Assembly (NCBI RefSeq): GCF_000003815.2
Contig: NC_049981.1
Location: 11,381,317-11,428,048 of the forward strand
Direction of reading: 5' to 3'
DNA: 46,732 bases
Source of the DNA: Branchiostoma floridae
Lineage: Eukaryota > Chordata > Leptocardii > Amphioxiformes > Branchiostomatidae
Position numbers and translations under genes: made by a program. Shown here piece by piece: positions 1-10,132 of the stretch. Each line of letters begins with the position of its first letter. The stretch's first letter is position 1. The notes beneath the pieces were generated by a model. That model was not told the origin of the DNA. It ran no database searches and saw only the letters and a list, made by a program, of their open reading frames with translations.

Positions 1-2110
1 GAAGCCTGCACCTAATAGGCGCATGAAAGTGATATTAAAAAATCAGAAAACGCCAGCAATCAGCGACCGAGTACAAATAGAAATGGCCAGCAAAAGTGTA
101 TTATGAGCCAAAAAAAGGCCCCAGAAAGTCTGCTATGGAGGCTATATGTCACCCACTTTGAAAACAATGTACTTTTTTGTAGTGCAATTAAAAGCAGATG
201 CAGCTGTGGCATTTCTTCTTCTTTATAGCTTTACCGATTCCCTAGTTTCCCACCAAATGTAAATAAGAAACAATTTCTGTGTATTGTGGTAGATGCCCAA
301 GTTGAAAGAAATCAAATTCCTAGATTGCGAGAAATGTTAAAGGTAAAAAACCTCGCCCCTGAGGCGTCGCCAAAAGTTCATTGATTTTGATCGTTTTCAA
401 CTGTTGATCTTGATATACATGCAGTCTACTGTACGTTTGCTAAGATAGGTGATAACGTTATGATTATGCGTTAAAAAAGGCATCGACGTTGTCTGAAATA
501 CATGTATGTTCCGTACTTTGTTTATGTGAATGTCTCACCCTGCGTCATGGAGACGTGCACGGGCGGCTAGGTGCACTTTAATACCGGGTAGGCTCGACGG
601 GGTACTGAACAGTATTCTTTATCATCTATCCATGTAACCTCATTGATTAGTTTTGGTGTTTTCTTTTTAGAGCATAAACCAACGTTCTACAAATCAAACA
701 GTAAATTGCTACTTGTTTCAGATATTGGGTAGTTTTGTAACTCTTCATACTATAAACCAATACAAGAGTTCGTAGACCTCAGGCCTGCATGAAATGTATT
801 GGGTTTCTGTAGACCTATTGTGTATTTTTGCCTTTTTGTCTGTGGTACGTGGTTGGAAAAATGAGCTTTTTACCGTGTTGGTTGTGCACCATGCAAAAGT
901 CTGACTCTGAAATTCCATTTTCTGAATTTGTAAGTTTGGACAGGGATGAACATTACTTATTTTGGATTTCTTAAGTATGTAACCAACCACAGTACTTTGA
1001 AGTTGTTGAGACGCTACCTTTTTTTGTCTCAGATGGCCCATGCACATGTAGTTACTCTGTCACATGATATACTAATATCTTCCTATTTCAATGTACTGAC
1101 CTAATGCAGCTGCTAAGTCTCCTTGGTTTGTGTTCTTCCAATGATACTCATTAAAGATTTATTTCTGGGGTGTTATTCACTTGACATCGGAATGTTACTT
1201 GCATAATTTGACCAATGATACTTTTATCTGTAGTTCCATAGACATTAGACAATATGAATAGTGGTAGCCCCCATGCAGCAGCAACAGTTAGTCCACAGGG
1301 TGGTATGATATTTTCATTCAATCCATCCAACCCAAACCTAAATCTCCTGTAGTATCTAAGCCAAATTTAACAGCATAATTTACTATGAAAAATGTCCTTG
1401 TCAATCCCATTTATAGATGGCAAGCTGCTGGCAATGGAAGCTTTGAAAAGTTCAGAAGCTGTTGTAGTCAGAGCAAACACCCAGCAAACATCCCCGCAAA
1501 CCAATGAGCAGTTGCTTAGAAGGGGAATTTCATCATATATTTGCCGCGACAAAATGCAACAAACGATACTGAATTTAAAACAGAACAAAGCTAAGCCTCC
1601 ACCACTTAACCCTGCCTGTACCATAGATTAAGCAGGCCCCAAAACCAAGCGAATATGACTAGCCCAAAACAACAAATTACCTGTATACAGTATGGAAATG
1701 GCATTACCAAAGAAACAAAAAGAAACACAGGACAAATCATACACATACCTTTCTCTTATGCCCACACTCTATACAGTTCTCCTCCACATTAGAAAATTGC
1801 ATCTTCTTCTGTTTAAGTTCAAGTTCAACCATGATTGCCAACAGGGTAAAGGAACTTGTACCGAAACTTAAAACTCAGTACTATACAGCTCTAGAAACAC
1901 CACAAAGAGTAATAAGCAAACTCCAATTATACCTGACCAACAGATATATAATCTTGTACACTCCCGTCATCTGGCAAACTGTCAGTGCCACTAAGTAACC
2001 TGATACATTGAAGGTGGCCCAGGCCAGATGATGGTTCTACACCCAACCATAATCTGTTTTTAAAACCAAGCAGATATTGGGAGGATGCCCCAACCACACA
2101 AAAACAGGGT
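1..2110. other. AT-rich intergenic DNA, no gene recognised
   Basis: I see no coding exon that I can support. Open frames around 745-1047 (minus) and 1367-1631 (both strands) have no recognisable domain and look like chance. The only structured item is the segment at 351-470, which matches in inverted orientation the 3' flanks of two SDR genes further right (listed separately). Confidence 0.5.
351..470 (+). repeat. Inverted copy of SDR 3'-flank sequence
   Basis: Positions 351-376 are a perfect 26-base reverse complement of 11441-11466, which lies about 214 bases past the stop codon of SDR copy A. Similarity continues more weakly to about 470. A related direct copy is at 24019 onwards, on the 3' side of copy B. 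It could be the 3' flank of a further, inverted SDR copy beyond the left edge, or an independent dispersed repeat. No SDR exon is visible between 1 and 350, so the second reading is at least as likely. Confidence 0.5.
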
Positions 2111-2124
2111 CAACCTATACAGTA

Positions 2125-2735
2125 TCAAGTTCAAGCACTAGGAGGCCCAAAATCAAACCTGACCACCAGGACACCACAAACAACTCACGTACCAAATAGC
2201 AACACAATGGTACCTTGCGTTCCGGAGATACAGCGCACGCCCCGTGCCCGCACAAAAGGTAACCTAAAATGTCAAGTTCAAGCACCAAGGGCGCCAAAAT
2301 CAAAATTGAGCATTATTCAGCCACCGCCGACACATGTGCCAAATATCATCGCGCCAGCACCAGCCGTTCAGAAGATATAACTCCGGAAACACCCCTCCCG
2401 GACACAAAATTCGACCTGCCGGGTCAAGTTCAAACGCGACAAGGCCCAAAGTCAATCCTAGGCAACAGGCAACAACCCCCCACCCATGCACCAAAAATCG
2501 TCGCAATCGCGCGTATCGTTCCGGACACACAGCGCCAAAAGTGCCCCCAAAACACCAAAAATGCCACCTGCAATGTCAAGTTCAAACGCCAGGAGGCCCA
2601 AAATCAAACCTGAGTGTTAGGCTACCACCCCCAACCCACGTACCAAAAATCGTCGTGCTCGCACCATCCGTTCACGAGATACAGCGCCCTACATCCCCGG
2701 CTACCGAAAAGTTCCCACCAGCATCAAAACCATAC
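2125..2735 (+). repeat. Degenerate tandem array, ~150-bp period, four units
   Basis: The phrase TCAAGTTCAA followed by AGGCCCAAAATCAA-like text recurs at 2125, 2272, 2424 and 2576, giving spacings of 147, 152 and 152. Each unit then has an ACCAAA-TCGT block and a TTCCGGAGATACAGCGC-like block. Units differ by many substitutions, so the array is old. Frames open across it on both strands, but their composition follows the repeat and I do not treat them as genes. The period resembles the 162-bp core of the Helitron-like elements at 22 kb, though the sequences are unrelated by eye. Confidence 0.7.
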
Positions 2736-2759
2736 CTGCATACATGCAGGTAATAAGGT

Positions 2760-3826
2760 CTTTAGTAGGGCATTTTGAAATTTCTCATCCCCATTAGCTG
2801 AATGGAAGATTCCTTTTCTGACGTCAGTTCCGCTTGCACAACTTTGTTTTTGGGATCGGAAAGGAAGTAAGACGTTGATCTCGCCCTTTGGCAAGGTGCT
2901 TCATTGTCCTGAGTGTTTGTCTGTGTTCTTCATCGCTGGAAATCAGTACAGGTATGTTAGTTGTGCTAAAGCTCATGTGTTTGACTTAGGAAAGAACAGT
3001 CCAGGCTTCTTTTTTTTCTTCTCGCACAACAACAAATTGTACTTCCCCATGACTTTTATCTAACTTCCTGGTGACGACTATAGGGCTGGATGGACAACTT
3101 TGAACCGTTATACTCGGTGTTCAAAAATATTAAGGGAAGACAGTTGAGGCTATACGCAGTATACAGTGAAAATGGAGCGATATACGATTAGTATTATAAT
3201 AATTGTGAGAGTTAGAATGACAGGATTCGATACATTGATGCATTTACTTACACTGTACTAACAAAGCAGAAGTACTAATATGTTAACGTCTTTGAAGTGC
3301 GATTTTGAACTTGACATCTTGGTATTCTGAAATGACACACGTAAACGAATAGACAAGACAACCAGAAATATATTTATAAGCGTCTGCTTCTGGTCATATG
3401 TTTGTTAAAGTTACGCTGGATAAACATCGTTCCATTTTCGACAATTGGATGGCCCCAAAGACAGCTGTTTCGTAAATATGGTCCAATGCTAGAAGCTATG
3501 AGTCTTAATTCTTTACAACATATTTTTCAGGTCATGTTTCGTCATATCTCTTATGTTACTGTAATATGTATGACCATGATGCATGTTACTGACTCCGTCA
3601 CTAGCGTGTTCAGAAGCGAATGAGTCACTCCCACCTGTAATGATTAACCACAGCACCGCCTGGATGCCGTCAGATCTGTGGACATAATGTGACCTGTGCC
3701 CTGGAAGGCTTGCCGCGGGTTTTTAGCAGCATCTCAAACCACAGCAAAAGAACGTATCAAAATCTGCACTATTAGGCTGCTCTACTTTGGTAGAGCAAAG
3801 CACTGGACGTCTCACATAGCTCCTGT
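2760..3826. other. Intergenic, nothing recognised
   Basis: Short frames at 2875-3063 and 3402-3623 on the plus strand have no motif, no supporting splice sites and ordinary AT-rich composition. I see no repeat or RNA gene. Confidence 0.4.
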
Positions 3827-3941
3827 CTATTTGAGGTGCACAATGATTGGACCGAAAAGTATGACGTCACTCCCCCTATAAATAAGAGATGCGCGCAGGA
3901 ATATATCATTCTTCTGTGTGCTGGCCCTCCGGCAAAGTCTG
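3827..3941 (+). promoter_or_regulatory. CRE plus TATA promoter-like sequence, copy 1
   Basis: This 115-base stretch is identical to 9524-9638. It contains a full cAMP-response-element palindrome TGACGTCA and, 9 bases after it, CTATAAATAAG, a strong TATA box. Such an arrangement is typical of an RNA polymerase II core promoter, either of a cellular gene or of a retroelement LTR. Here it is followed by a GC-rich leader and an ATG at 4028. Exact identity of two noncoding copies 5.7 kb apart argues for a recent mobile or duplicated origin. Confidence 0.55.
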
Positions 3942-4027
3942 AAGCTAGCAGCGTACGTCCTTCATCGCCCCAGCGCAGAAAACTTGCCGGCAAAAGGCCA
4001 CGTCGTTGCCGGAAAAAGGCCACAAGA

Positions 4028-4142
4028 ATGCCGGCGGGAGACTCGCTACTACACGATGCGGTGCAGCAGCTCAAGCTCGTGACGGCAGCTCGTACTCTCC
4101 CGGGTATTGTATCAGAGATACACGGCTCTGGTACCCCGCAAG
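4028..4142 (+). CDS. Possible first coding exon of an unrecognised gene or element
   Basis: After the TATA box at about 3883 the first good start is ATG at 4028, with A at -3. The frame runs 38 codons (beginning MPAGDSLLHDAV) to a plausible splice donor CCGCAAG/GTTTGG at 4142/4143; unspliced it continues to a stop at 4232. No domain is recognised. The GC-rich leader just before it has a direct repeat of CCGG(C/A)AAAAGGCCAC. It could be the start of a small gene or of a retroelement reading outward from an LTR. Support is promoter context and codon-like composition only. Confidence 0.2.
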
Positions 4143-5480
4143 GTTTGGTCGAACACAGTAAAGCGCTATCTGAGCCCGGTCTGGACATTTACTTGTTCGT
4201 TTTGTGGTATGGTGTTGTGGTGAGACATGTTTGATATCTGTAGTCTAGGCCTGTTGCAGGGCTCGCAGAGTCATGTTTCTGCCGTACGGAACTGTCACAT
4301 AGTTTCATTGTCGCGTTTTGTCTGTTGCCTGTTTGCTGAGTGTTTTGTGAACGCTTTGTAAACGTTGTATGCAGGTCCGACGGGAGAGAGCTACCTTTAA
4401 TATTTAGAATGTTTCTTTTCAGTTTTTAGTATATACGATCGCATCCTCTGTTTAATTTTGCTGTGGCCACCTTTTGACGACGCTGATTAGTGGTGCTGTT
4501 TAGGAGTTTGCTATTTGTGTGTTTTTCTTGTTTTGTGAAAGTGTTACCAGGATGCTAGAGCTGTCGCTGTCGAGGAGATGCAACATGGCTACCCTCTGAG
4601 TCACCGTGGTGGGATAATAGAATCCGTTGCCATCCTCTACCTTGGAAGGCAAGGGAGGCTTTTGACTGTTATTGAGGAGAGTTTCAGACCGAGATGTTCA
4701 CCATTTTCTTGTCATTTTCTGATTTTTGTGTATATTCTAGTGATACGCAGACACGTGGTTTGAAACCCCGAACAAAGAAGCAAGATGGATACTCTCACAG
4801 TATCGCCGTGACTGAAATCACAATCTGCATCCATCCTCTACCAGGGAATTCTACGAACGCCTCCATACAGTGCGGAGGTCCATTACAGATCTAGAGCTTC
4901 GCCATTTTCTTGTCATTTTCTTTCAATCTTTATATTATTTTTTTTCGTGTGTATGGTTTTATGCAGGATTTTAGGATAGCACTGTCATGGCATCGGGACT
5001 CACTGTGGCTACCATTTTTGGAGTTCTTTTCAGGAATTGAAACGTGGGCGATGTAGTAATGCAGACTGCCAGCGTTTCTAGAGCGTGGTTTTTGTTACGT
5101 ACATGTTATTGTTATACGTTTTCGTTTGTCAAGTTTAACTTTTTGGATTGCGTGGGTGTTGCCCGTACGTAAGGTGATTGTCGTGTGCGTGGCCTATTTT
5201 TACCAAGCTTAGCGTTTGGTTGTTGAGCATGTATGTACGGGGAGCACGCATGGCCTAGGACTGTTCATGTTATCGTGGCTTGCCCACCTTTGAGCGCTAG
5301 GCGGGGGGATGTCGAGTGCGTATGGTGTGGATTTTGTTACGGCTGGATTTTGTGTGTAATTTCGTCCGCGGTATCGATAATTGTTTTGTTTTCCGCATAG
5401 TTCTCAGGAACCGGGACGTGCTGGTTCACGCGTGACGTTCTCCCCCCACCCGTAACGACCCTTGTAAGAAGTTTCGGACT
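4143..5480. other. Intergenic or intronic, two related ~140-bp segments
   Basis: Segments at about 4560-4725 and 4790-4935 share a CATCCTCTACC phrase and end in the same CCATTTTCTTGTCATTTTCT, so one is a diverged duplicate of the other. If the exon at 4028 is real, this would be its intron or 3' region. Nothing else is recognised. Confidence 0.35.
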
Positions 5481-5494
5481 TCAGGGATCTTCAG

Positions 5495-5725
5495 ATGCGG
5501 CAGGTACGACAGAAGATGTGGCAGCAAGTGGTGGCGCAAGAACAGCAGCCTTATAATATAAACTATAGGCCCCCTCCCCCTCCTCGCCATTCCGGACACT
5601 TGAGTGCCACAAGGAAAGGACAGGTCATGAAGACGGTACAGACCGGGCAGGCACCGGCGAGTGTCGCGGGTAGAGCTCACGAAGATGGTAAGGCCCGGGC
5701 AGGCACCGGCGAGTGTCGCGGGTAG
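5495..5725 (+). CDS. Possible Gln/Pro-rich exon running into a minisatellite
   Basis: A 76-codon frame opens with a Gln-rich stretch (MWQQVVAQEQQ) followed by a YRPPPPPRH proline run, then enters the 52-bp minisatellite and stops in its second unit. A possible acceptor (TTCGGACTTCAG) lies at about 5474-5485. The composition of the first 45 residues is protein-like, but there is no known domain. The 52-base repeat unit is not a multiple of three, so the array itself cannot be read as one protein. Confidence 0.2.
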   Translation: MRQVRQKMWQQVVAQEQQPYNINYRPPPPPRHSGHLSATRKGQVMKTVQTGQAPASVAGRAHEDGKARAGTGECRG

Positions 5726-6520
5726 AGCTCACGAAGATGGTAAGGCCCGGGCAGGCACCGGCGAGTGTCGCGGGTAGAGCTCACGAAGATGGTAAGACCC
5801 GGGCAGGCACCGGCGAGTGTCGCGGGTAGAGCTCACGAAGATGGTAAGGCCCGGGCAGGCACCGGCGAGTGTCGCGGGTAGAGCTCACGAAGATGGTAAG
5901 ACCCGGGCAGGCACCGGCGAGTGTCGCGGGTAGAGCTCACGAAGATAGTAAGACCCGGGCAGGCACCGGCGAGTGTCGCGGGTAGAGCTCACGAAGATGG
6001 TAAGACCCGGGCAGGCACCGGCGAGTGTCGCGGGTAGAGCTCACGAAGATGGCCATGGTAAGACCCGGGCAGGCACCGGCGAGTGTCGCGGGTAGAGCTC
6101 ACGAAGATGGTAAGACCCGGGCAGGCACCGGCGAGTGTCGCGGGTAGAGCTCACGAAGATAGTAAGACCCGGGCAGGCACCGGCGAGTGTCGCGGGTAGA
6201 GCTCGCGAAGATGGTAAGACCCGGGCAGGCACCGGCGAGTGTCGCGGGTAGAGCTCACGAAGATGGCCATGGTAAGAACCGGGCGGCCCGGCGAGTGTCG
6301 CGGGTAGAGCTCGCGAAGATGGTAAGACCCGGGCAGGCACCGGCGAGTGTCGCGGGTAGAGCTCGCGAAGATGGTAAGACCCGGGCAGGCACCGGCGAGT
6401 GTCGCGGGTAGAGCTCGCGAAGATGGTAAGACCCGGGCAGGCACCGGCGAGTGTCGCGGGTAGAGCTCACGAAAATTGGAAGGCTCGGGCAGGCACAGAG
6501 GGGTGCAGCGGGAAGATTTT
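5629..6520 (+). repeat. 52-bp GC-rich minisatellite, 16 full units plus decayed edge
   Basis: Units start with GAAGATGGTAAGACCCGGGC at 5629, 5681, 5733, 5785, 5837, 5889, 5941, 5993, 6045, 6103, 6155, 6207, 6259, 6315, 6367 and 6419, with a partial unit from 6471. Two units (6045, 6259) carry a 6-base GCCATG insertion, and the second of these also has a small deletion. Units are otherwise almost identical, so the array was recently homogenised. Each unit has an ATG/GTAAGA splice-donor-like site and several CpGs. Strongly diverged relics of the unit are visible at about 6608-6680. Confidence 0.95.
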
Positions 6521-6905
6521 GATCTCGGTTCAGTTCAGTTCCGTTCATACTCGGAGAAGTGGCGCCAGCGTCTTCACATTGAACTCAACCAAATTTAAAA
6601 CCTCCCTGAGCTTACGAAGATTGAAATACCCAGGAAAGGCACAGGGAAGTGCCGCAGAAGAATATGGAGCTCACGGTGGATGTTTTAGGAATGAAAACGT
6701 ACTCGTACTTTGCCGGGAAACGTTTTGAAGACCGCAAGTCAGAAATGATATCGCCATGAGATCGAGAAGGCATTGAGTTCACAAAATTGTGTTGTTGTAT
6801 AAGGACGGTCGCACTAAATAGGTACCAAGGGCAAGGCATATTACACTGGAAGGTATACAAGTACGAATTTTCTAGGCAGTACGCAAGAATCACATTTCGT
6901 AACCA
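6521..6905. other. Intergenic, decayed minisatellite edge
   Basis: Apart from decayed units at 6608-6680 I see nothing. The right end (6890-6905) is the left copy of the 16-base target duplication of the element that follows. Confidence 0.4.
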
Positions 6906-6946
6906 CGTGTGGGACAATATTCTTAAGAAGTAGAAAAAAAAAAACA

Positions 6947-6978
<32 letters not shown>

Positions 6979-7249
6979 CTGTTACATCAATTCATCGTTA
7001 ATTGACAACTGATTGTGTTATGGATGTATTACACTCCTTTACGTCGTTTGGGACCGCATTGTAAATATGTGCATCAAAGCTGTCTGTACATATGCAAATA
7101 CGTTTTGTGACCGCATCTGAACTGTGAGCAGCAACACCTGTCCTGCGGTACAATGTGAACCTGTCAGAATTACCCTGAAGAAGGTGACAGACAGTCACCG
7201 AAACGTCGGTGAGAATAAAGCATTGGTTGTGTAAAGGGAGTCTCTTTAT
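6906..7249 (+). mobile_element. Penelope-like 3'-end fragment with 16-bp target duplication
   Basis: The 16-base word TCACATTTCGTAACCA occurs at 6890-6905 and again at 7250-7265, bracketing a 344-base insert. The insert has an A-rich and CA-rich internal stretch (6931-6980). It ends with a CTGAAGA - hairpin - GAAACGTC block and an AATAAAG signal, of the kind known from Penelope-like retroelement ends. No reverse transcriptase remains. Diverged relatives in opposite orientation lie at about 16950-17110 and 33945-34060. The assignment rests on the tail motif; a LINE or SINE tail is possible. Confidence 0.55.
7170..7212 (+). ncRNA. Hammerhead-ribozyme-like fold
   Basis: In order: TTACC (7170-7174), core CTGAAGA (7175-7181; position 7 of the CUGANGA core is variable), one extra A, stem GGTGAC / GTCACC with a 5-base loop (7183-7199), GAAAC (7200-7204), GTC (7205-7207), then GGTGA, which pairs with TTACC (one wobble). 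This is the type I hammerhead order with a minimal palindromic stem III (ACGT). The extra A between core and stem II departs from consensus, so self-cleavage is uncertain. Confidence 0.35.
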
Positions 7250-7265
7250 TCACATTTCGTAACCA

Positions 7266-9090
7266 GTTTGGCATAACTGAATAAAAGTGTTTTAAAGCTG
7301 GAGATATGCGGGTCCAGATGTCTTACTGAGAGATGACTGTGGTGTGATAGATGGCGGTTGGCTGAGGAATGAGTCCACTCTGCTCTGTACTTTATTTTCG
7401 TCCCAGCCCGAGACTTTGCATAATGACGCTACATTTTCAGCGGCAATATTCAGCAAATTGCAGTTCTCGACAAGTGAGCTTGAACTCGCATGTAAGAAAA
7501 GGGGCTCTAAAAGTAAATGCTGCAAGTGAAAAGTCATCTCGGGTAAATAGTTCAAGAAATCTTTTCCATAGAGGTTACAATAGTTATGAAAATCTGAGTT
7601 TGTTTTGCTCGGAAGTGTTGTACCTAGTACTAAAACGACGCAAAGAGAAGGATCGCTCTTGCCTAGCATAGCATTTGGTAGACTAAGAAATCCAGTGTGG
7701 AACCGCAAGGATATCAGTAGATGTTGTGATATGCGTCATTGCCAGGTACGTATACTCCCTATCGCCACATATGCTTGTGTGACAGGGACCCTGGAGTGGT
7801 CACATGAGCTCCTCCTGTTAGCTTTCGATTTGAGACACCTAGGGGCGTTTCTCTGTATTGCATTCCAAGATCGTGTACCACAATTGAAGCATCAAAGCTA
7901 GACATGGATTAGAACACTCTTTTGGTTGATACAATTTTGGTAATAAGACTAAGGTGGTTCAGACTGGTATTAAAGAGACCCCCAGTCATATTAGTCCCAT
8001 AAGCCTACTACCAGGAGTTTCAAAACCGAAGGCCACGGGGTAGACATCTGCAGCGCTGAAATTACAAAAGACACGGGACTGAGTCTCAAGTTTTCGGAAA
8101 CAGGTGCTAATGACCATACAACTTGAACAGCCCTGACGTAGAGAGGCGAGGGGCCAGTCTCTGGCCTAAGCACGTGGGCAGGGCAGGCAAGCAGGTAACA
8201 CTTTGCTTCTTGGCCCGGGCAGAGCGAGGTATCAATGATTTTGTCCTCAAACAAAAGAAGCTTTGATAAGCTTGAAAATGTTTTGATCGGTTTGGGGAAA
8301 TGTTTAGCTCTGTTAAAAGCGCTATATCCCAGGGTACGCTGAGAAGTATCTTGCAGAAGTTAGGGAGAACTGTTCTAGGTCGGAAACCTTGTAAGAAATC
8401 GTAGGCTGGATTACCGTAACGTGTTAGTTCGCTATTGTATTAGACGGATTTATCATCTCTAGTTGAATCAGCCGACACAAGTACCCTTACAGACTTTTAC
8501 ACCGGATCCCAACATCGAAGCTGTGAGGTGGAACACTATTTTTGTCTTTTGTTTCCATCTTGGGCTTACCGCTATCTCTATTGAGGAAAAAAAAATCGTC
8601 TTTGAACTGTTGAGAGGTCGACTCAGAATAATACTTTTGGGCATTATGCATCTCCCAGGTCGCGGTGAGCGTTTGGAACAGTTTTGCACTGCACTTGTGC
8701 AAGACGGTGTCTTTCCATATTGTTGTGTCGGTGGGTCGAGTTCTATTAAGCAGGAAGAGTGGCAAATATGAGCGTCTCCGTCCCCTGAGAGGTTGGGAAT
8801 CAGCATCGTCAAGCGGATCCTTGAAAGTTGAGGTTGGATAAGGCTCGGGGCCGTTGGGCATAGAGACAGTCGAGGCTCAAGACAAATGGTCCTGCGATGC
8901 GAGGGAAAAATAGTTTTCTTTTACCTCTAACGCGGATAATTCAGAACTGGGCTTGGCCGTCTCCATATCGATCTTCCTTCAAGTGATCGTAGAGGAACGG
9001 TTTTGAGATAACAATTTTGCGTTGCTTCCTCCATTTTGTTTGTCGTACAGCAAAAGATGAGAGTGGGCTATATATGAGTGTTGGGTTGTT
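7266..9090. other. Intergenic, no supportable gene
   Basis: A 138-codon minus-strand frame at 7292-7708 and overlapping frames at 8463-8861 are open but lack any known motif or repeat-based conservation. I could not find convincing splice sites that join them to other exons. Confidence 0.35.
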
Positions 9091-9250
9091 TGAGAGTGGG
9101 TACCGTACAAGGGAGAGGCAATGTGAGAGGTAAGATGAGAAAGGAGTTACGTGAGAGAAGGGAGTTGAGAGAGGGGAAATGAGAGATGGGGAGTTGAGAG
9201 AGAATAATGAGAAAGGGTGTGATGAAAGAGGTAAAGAGGGAGCGGATGAC
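9091..9250 (+). repeat. Purine-rich low-complexity tract
   Basis: A GAGAG/GGGAGTTGAGAG-rich stretch, almost all A and G on the plus strand, with irregular short repeats. It is simple sequence, not coding; the Ser/Leu-rich frame on the opposite strand is an artefact of the pyrimidine tract. Confidence 0.7.
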
Positions 9251-9461
9251 AAGTGTTCTTCCAAAGGAATGTTATATTAGCCAGATAGATCCAGATACGA
9301 ACGCATTGATCTATACAGACACAGACACGTTGATGCATTACGCTGAAGGGCGGTTACGTTAGCTAGATATCTATACTAATTATAGATACTGATACAGGTA
9401 CAAAGTTAAGGGGTTCAAAGGGAAAAGGAAGGGCTCAACAGCCAGAGATGGCAAAGGCGGA

Positions 9462-9813
9462 AGACGACGATTTCCGCATCACTCATACTGGAGGGCCAAT
9501 AATTACGCACCTCAAAAAGGATACTATTTGAGGTGCACAATGATTGGACCGAAAAGTATGACGTCACTCCCCCTATAAATAAGAGATGCGCGCAGGAATA
9601 TATCATTCTTCTGTGTGCTGGCCCTCCGGCAAAGTCTGGAGCCTGAAGCGTCCCACCCACCCGCCCATCGACAAGTTTTCTGCTTTATGTGGAATTAGGC
9701 ATCTGCTTCAGGATGGTCGCTTTAGCACATAGGTGACTTTAGGCTCCAGACGACGATTTCCGCATCACTCATACTGGAGGGCCAATAATTACGCACCTCA
9801 AAAAGGATACTAT
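9462..9813 (+). repeat. 66-bp direct repeat flanking a promoter-like insert
   Basis: Positions 9462-9527 and 9748-9813 are the same 66 bases. Between them lie 220 bases whose first part is the 115-base promoter-like sequence also found at 3827. The shared word CTAT sits at the junction. This could be a tandem duplication of a 286-base unit or the trace of a rearrangement that captured the promoter fragment. Confidence 0.8.
9524..9638 (+). promoter_or_regulatory. CRE plus TATA promoter-like sequence, copy 2
   Basis: Exact copy of 3827-3941, including TGACGTCA and CTATAAATAAG. The sequence after it (from 9639) differs from that after copy 1, so only the core promoter segment is shared. The downstream histidine-rich gene begins about 500 bases further on; whether this promoter serves it is unknown. 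Confidence 0.5.
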
Positions 9814-9829
9814 CCATTCTGAACGACCC

Positions 9830-10132
9830 GTACGTCGGCATAATAGATTCGTCCGCTCAACCAATATGGCGGCCTGTCTGTATATTCCGAATGTGTTTGA
9901 CAAGTTACGTACAACTTGTTGAACACTCTGTTAGGGTACATTCTCGACAGCTGCGTAGACAGCGCGATGATCACCTCGACAGTGATAAACTGAAAATAAA
10001 AGACAAAAACATTACAAAAATTCTGTATCCTCTCAGTGTTTATCTGGAGAAGGCATAAATCCTGTGTCTTTTCAGAATGTTTATTTGGAGAAACTTGTAA
10101 GATTTTTCCCCTCCTTGTAACAGAATTTCAAG
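9830..10132 (+). promoter_or_regulatory. Upstream region of the histidine-rich gene
   Basis: Two similar short blocks, each after a pyrimidine-CAG (about 10036-10055 and 10076-10098, core GTTTATYTGGAGAA), look like a duplicated small exon or simple duplication. A pyrimidine tract ending TTGTAACAG at 10122 is a good splice acceptor only a few bases before the start codon at 10133. A 5'UTR intron is therefore likely. I see no clear TATA box. Confidence 0.35.

Noticed and set aside
5629-6520. CRISPR-like array
   Set aside because: Units are contiguous with no spacers, and the context is a eukaryotic genome; it is a minisatellite.
6041-6548. Repetitive minus-strand proteins over the minisatellite
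   Set aside because: The 52-base unit changes frame each time, so three staggered frames all look open; no selection for one frame is visible.
7292-7708. 138-codon minus-strand open frame
   Set aside because: No domain, no repeat structure, no convincing splice partners; overlapping frames on the other strand are equally open.
8463-8861. Three overlapping open frames on both strands
   Set aside because: Mutually exclusive and without motif; likely chance.
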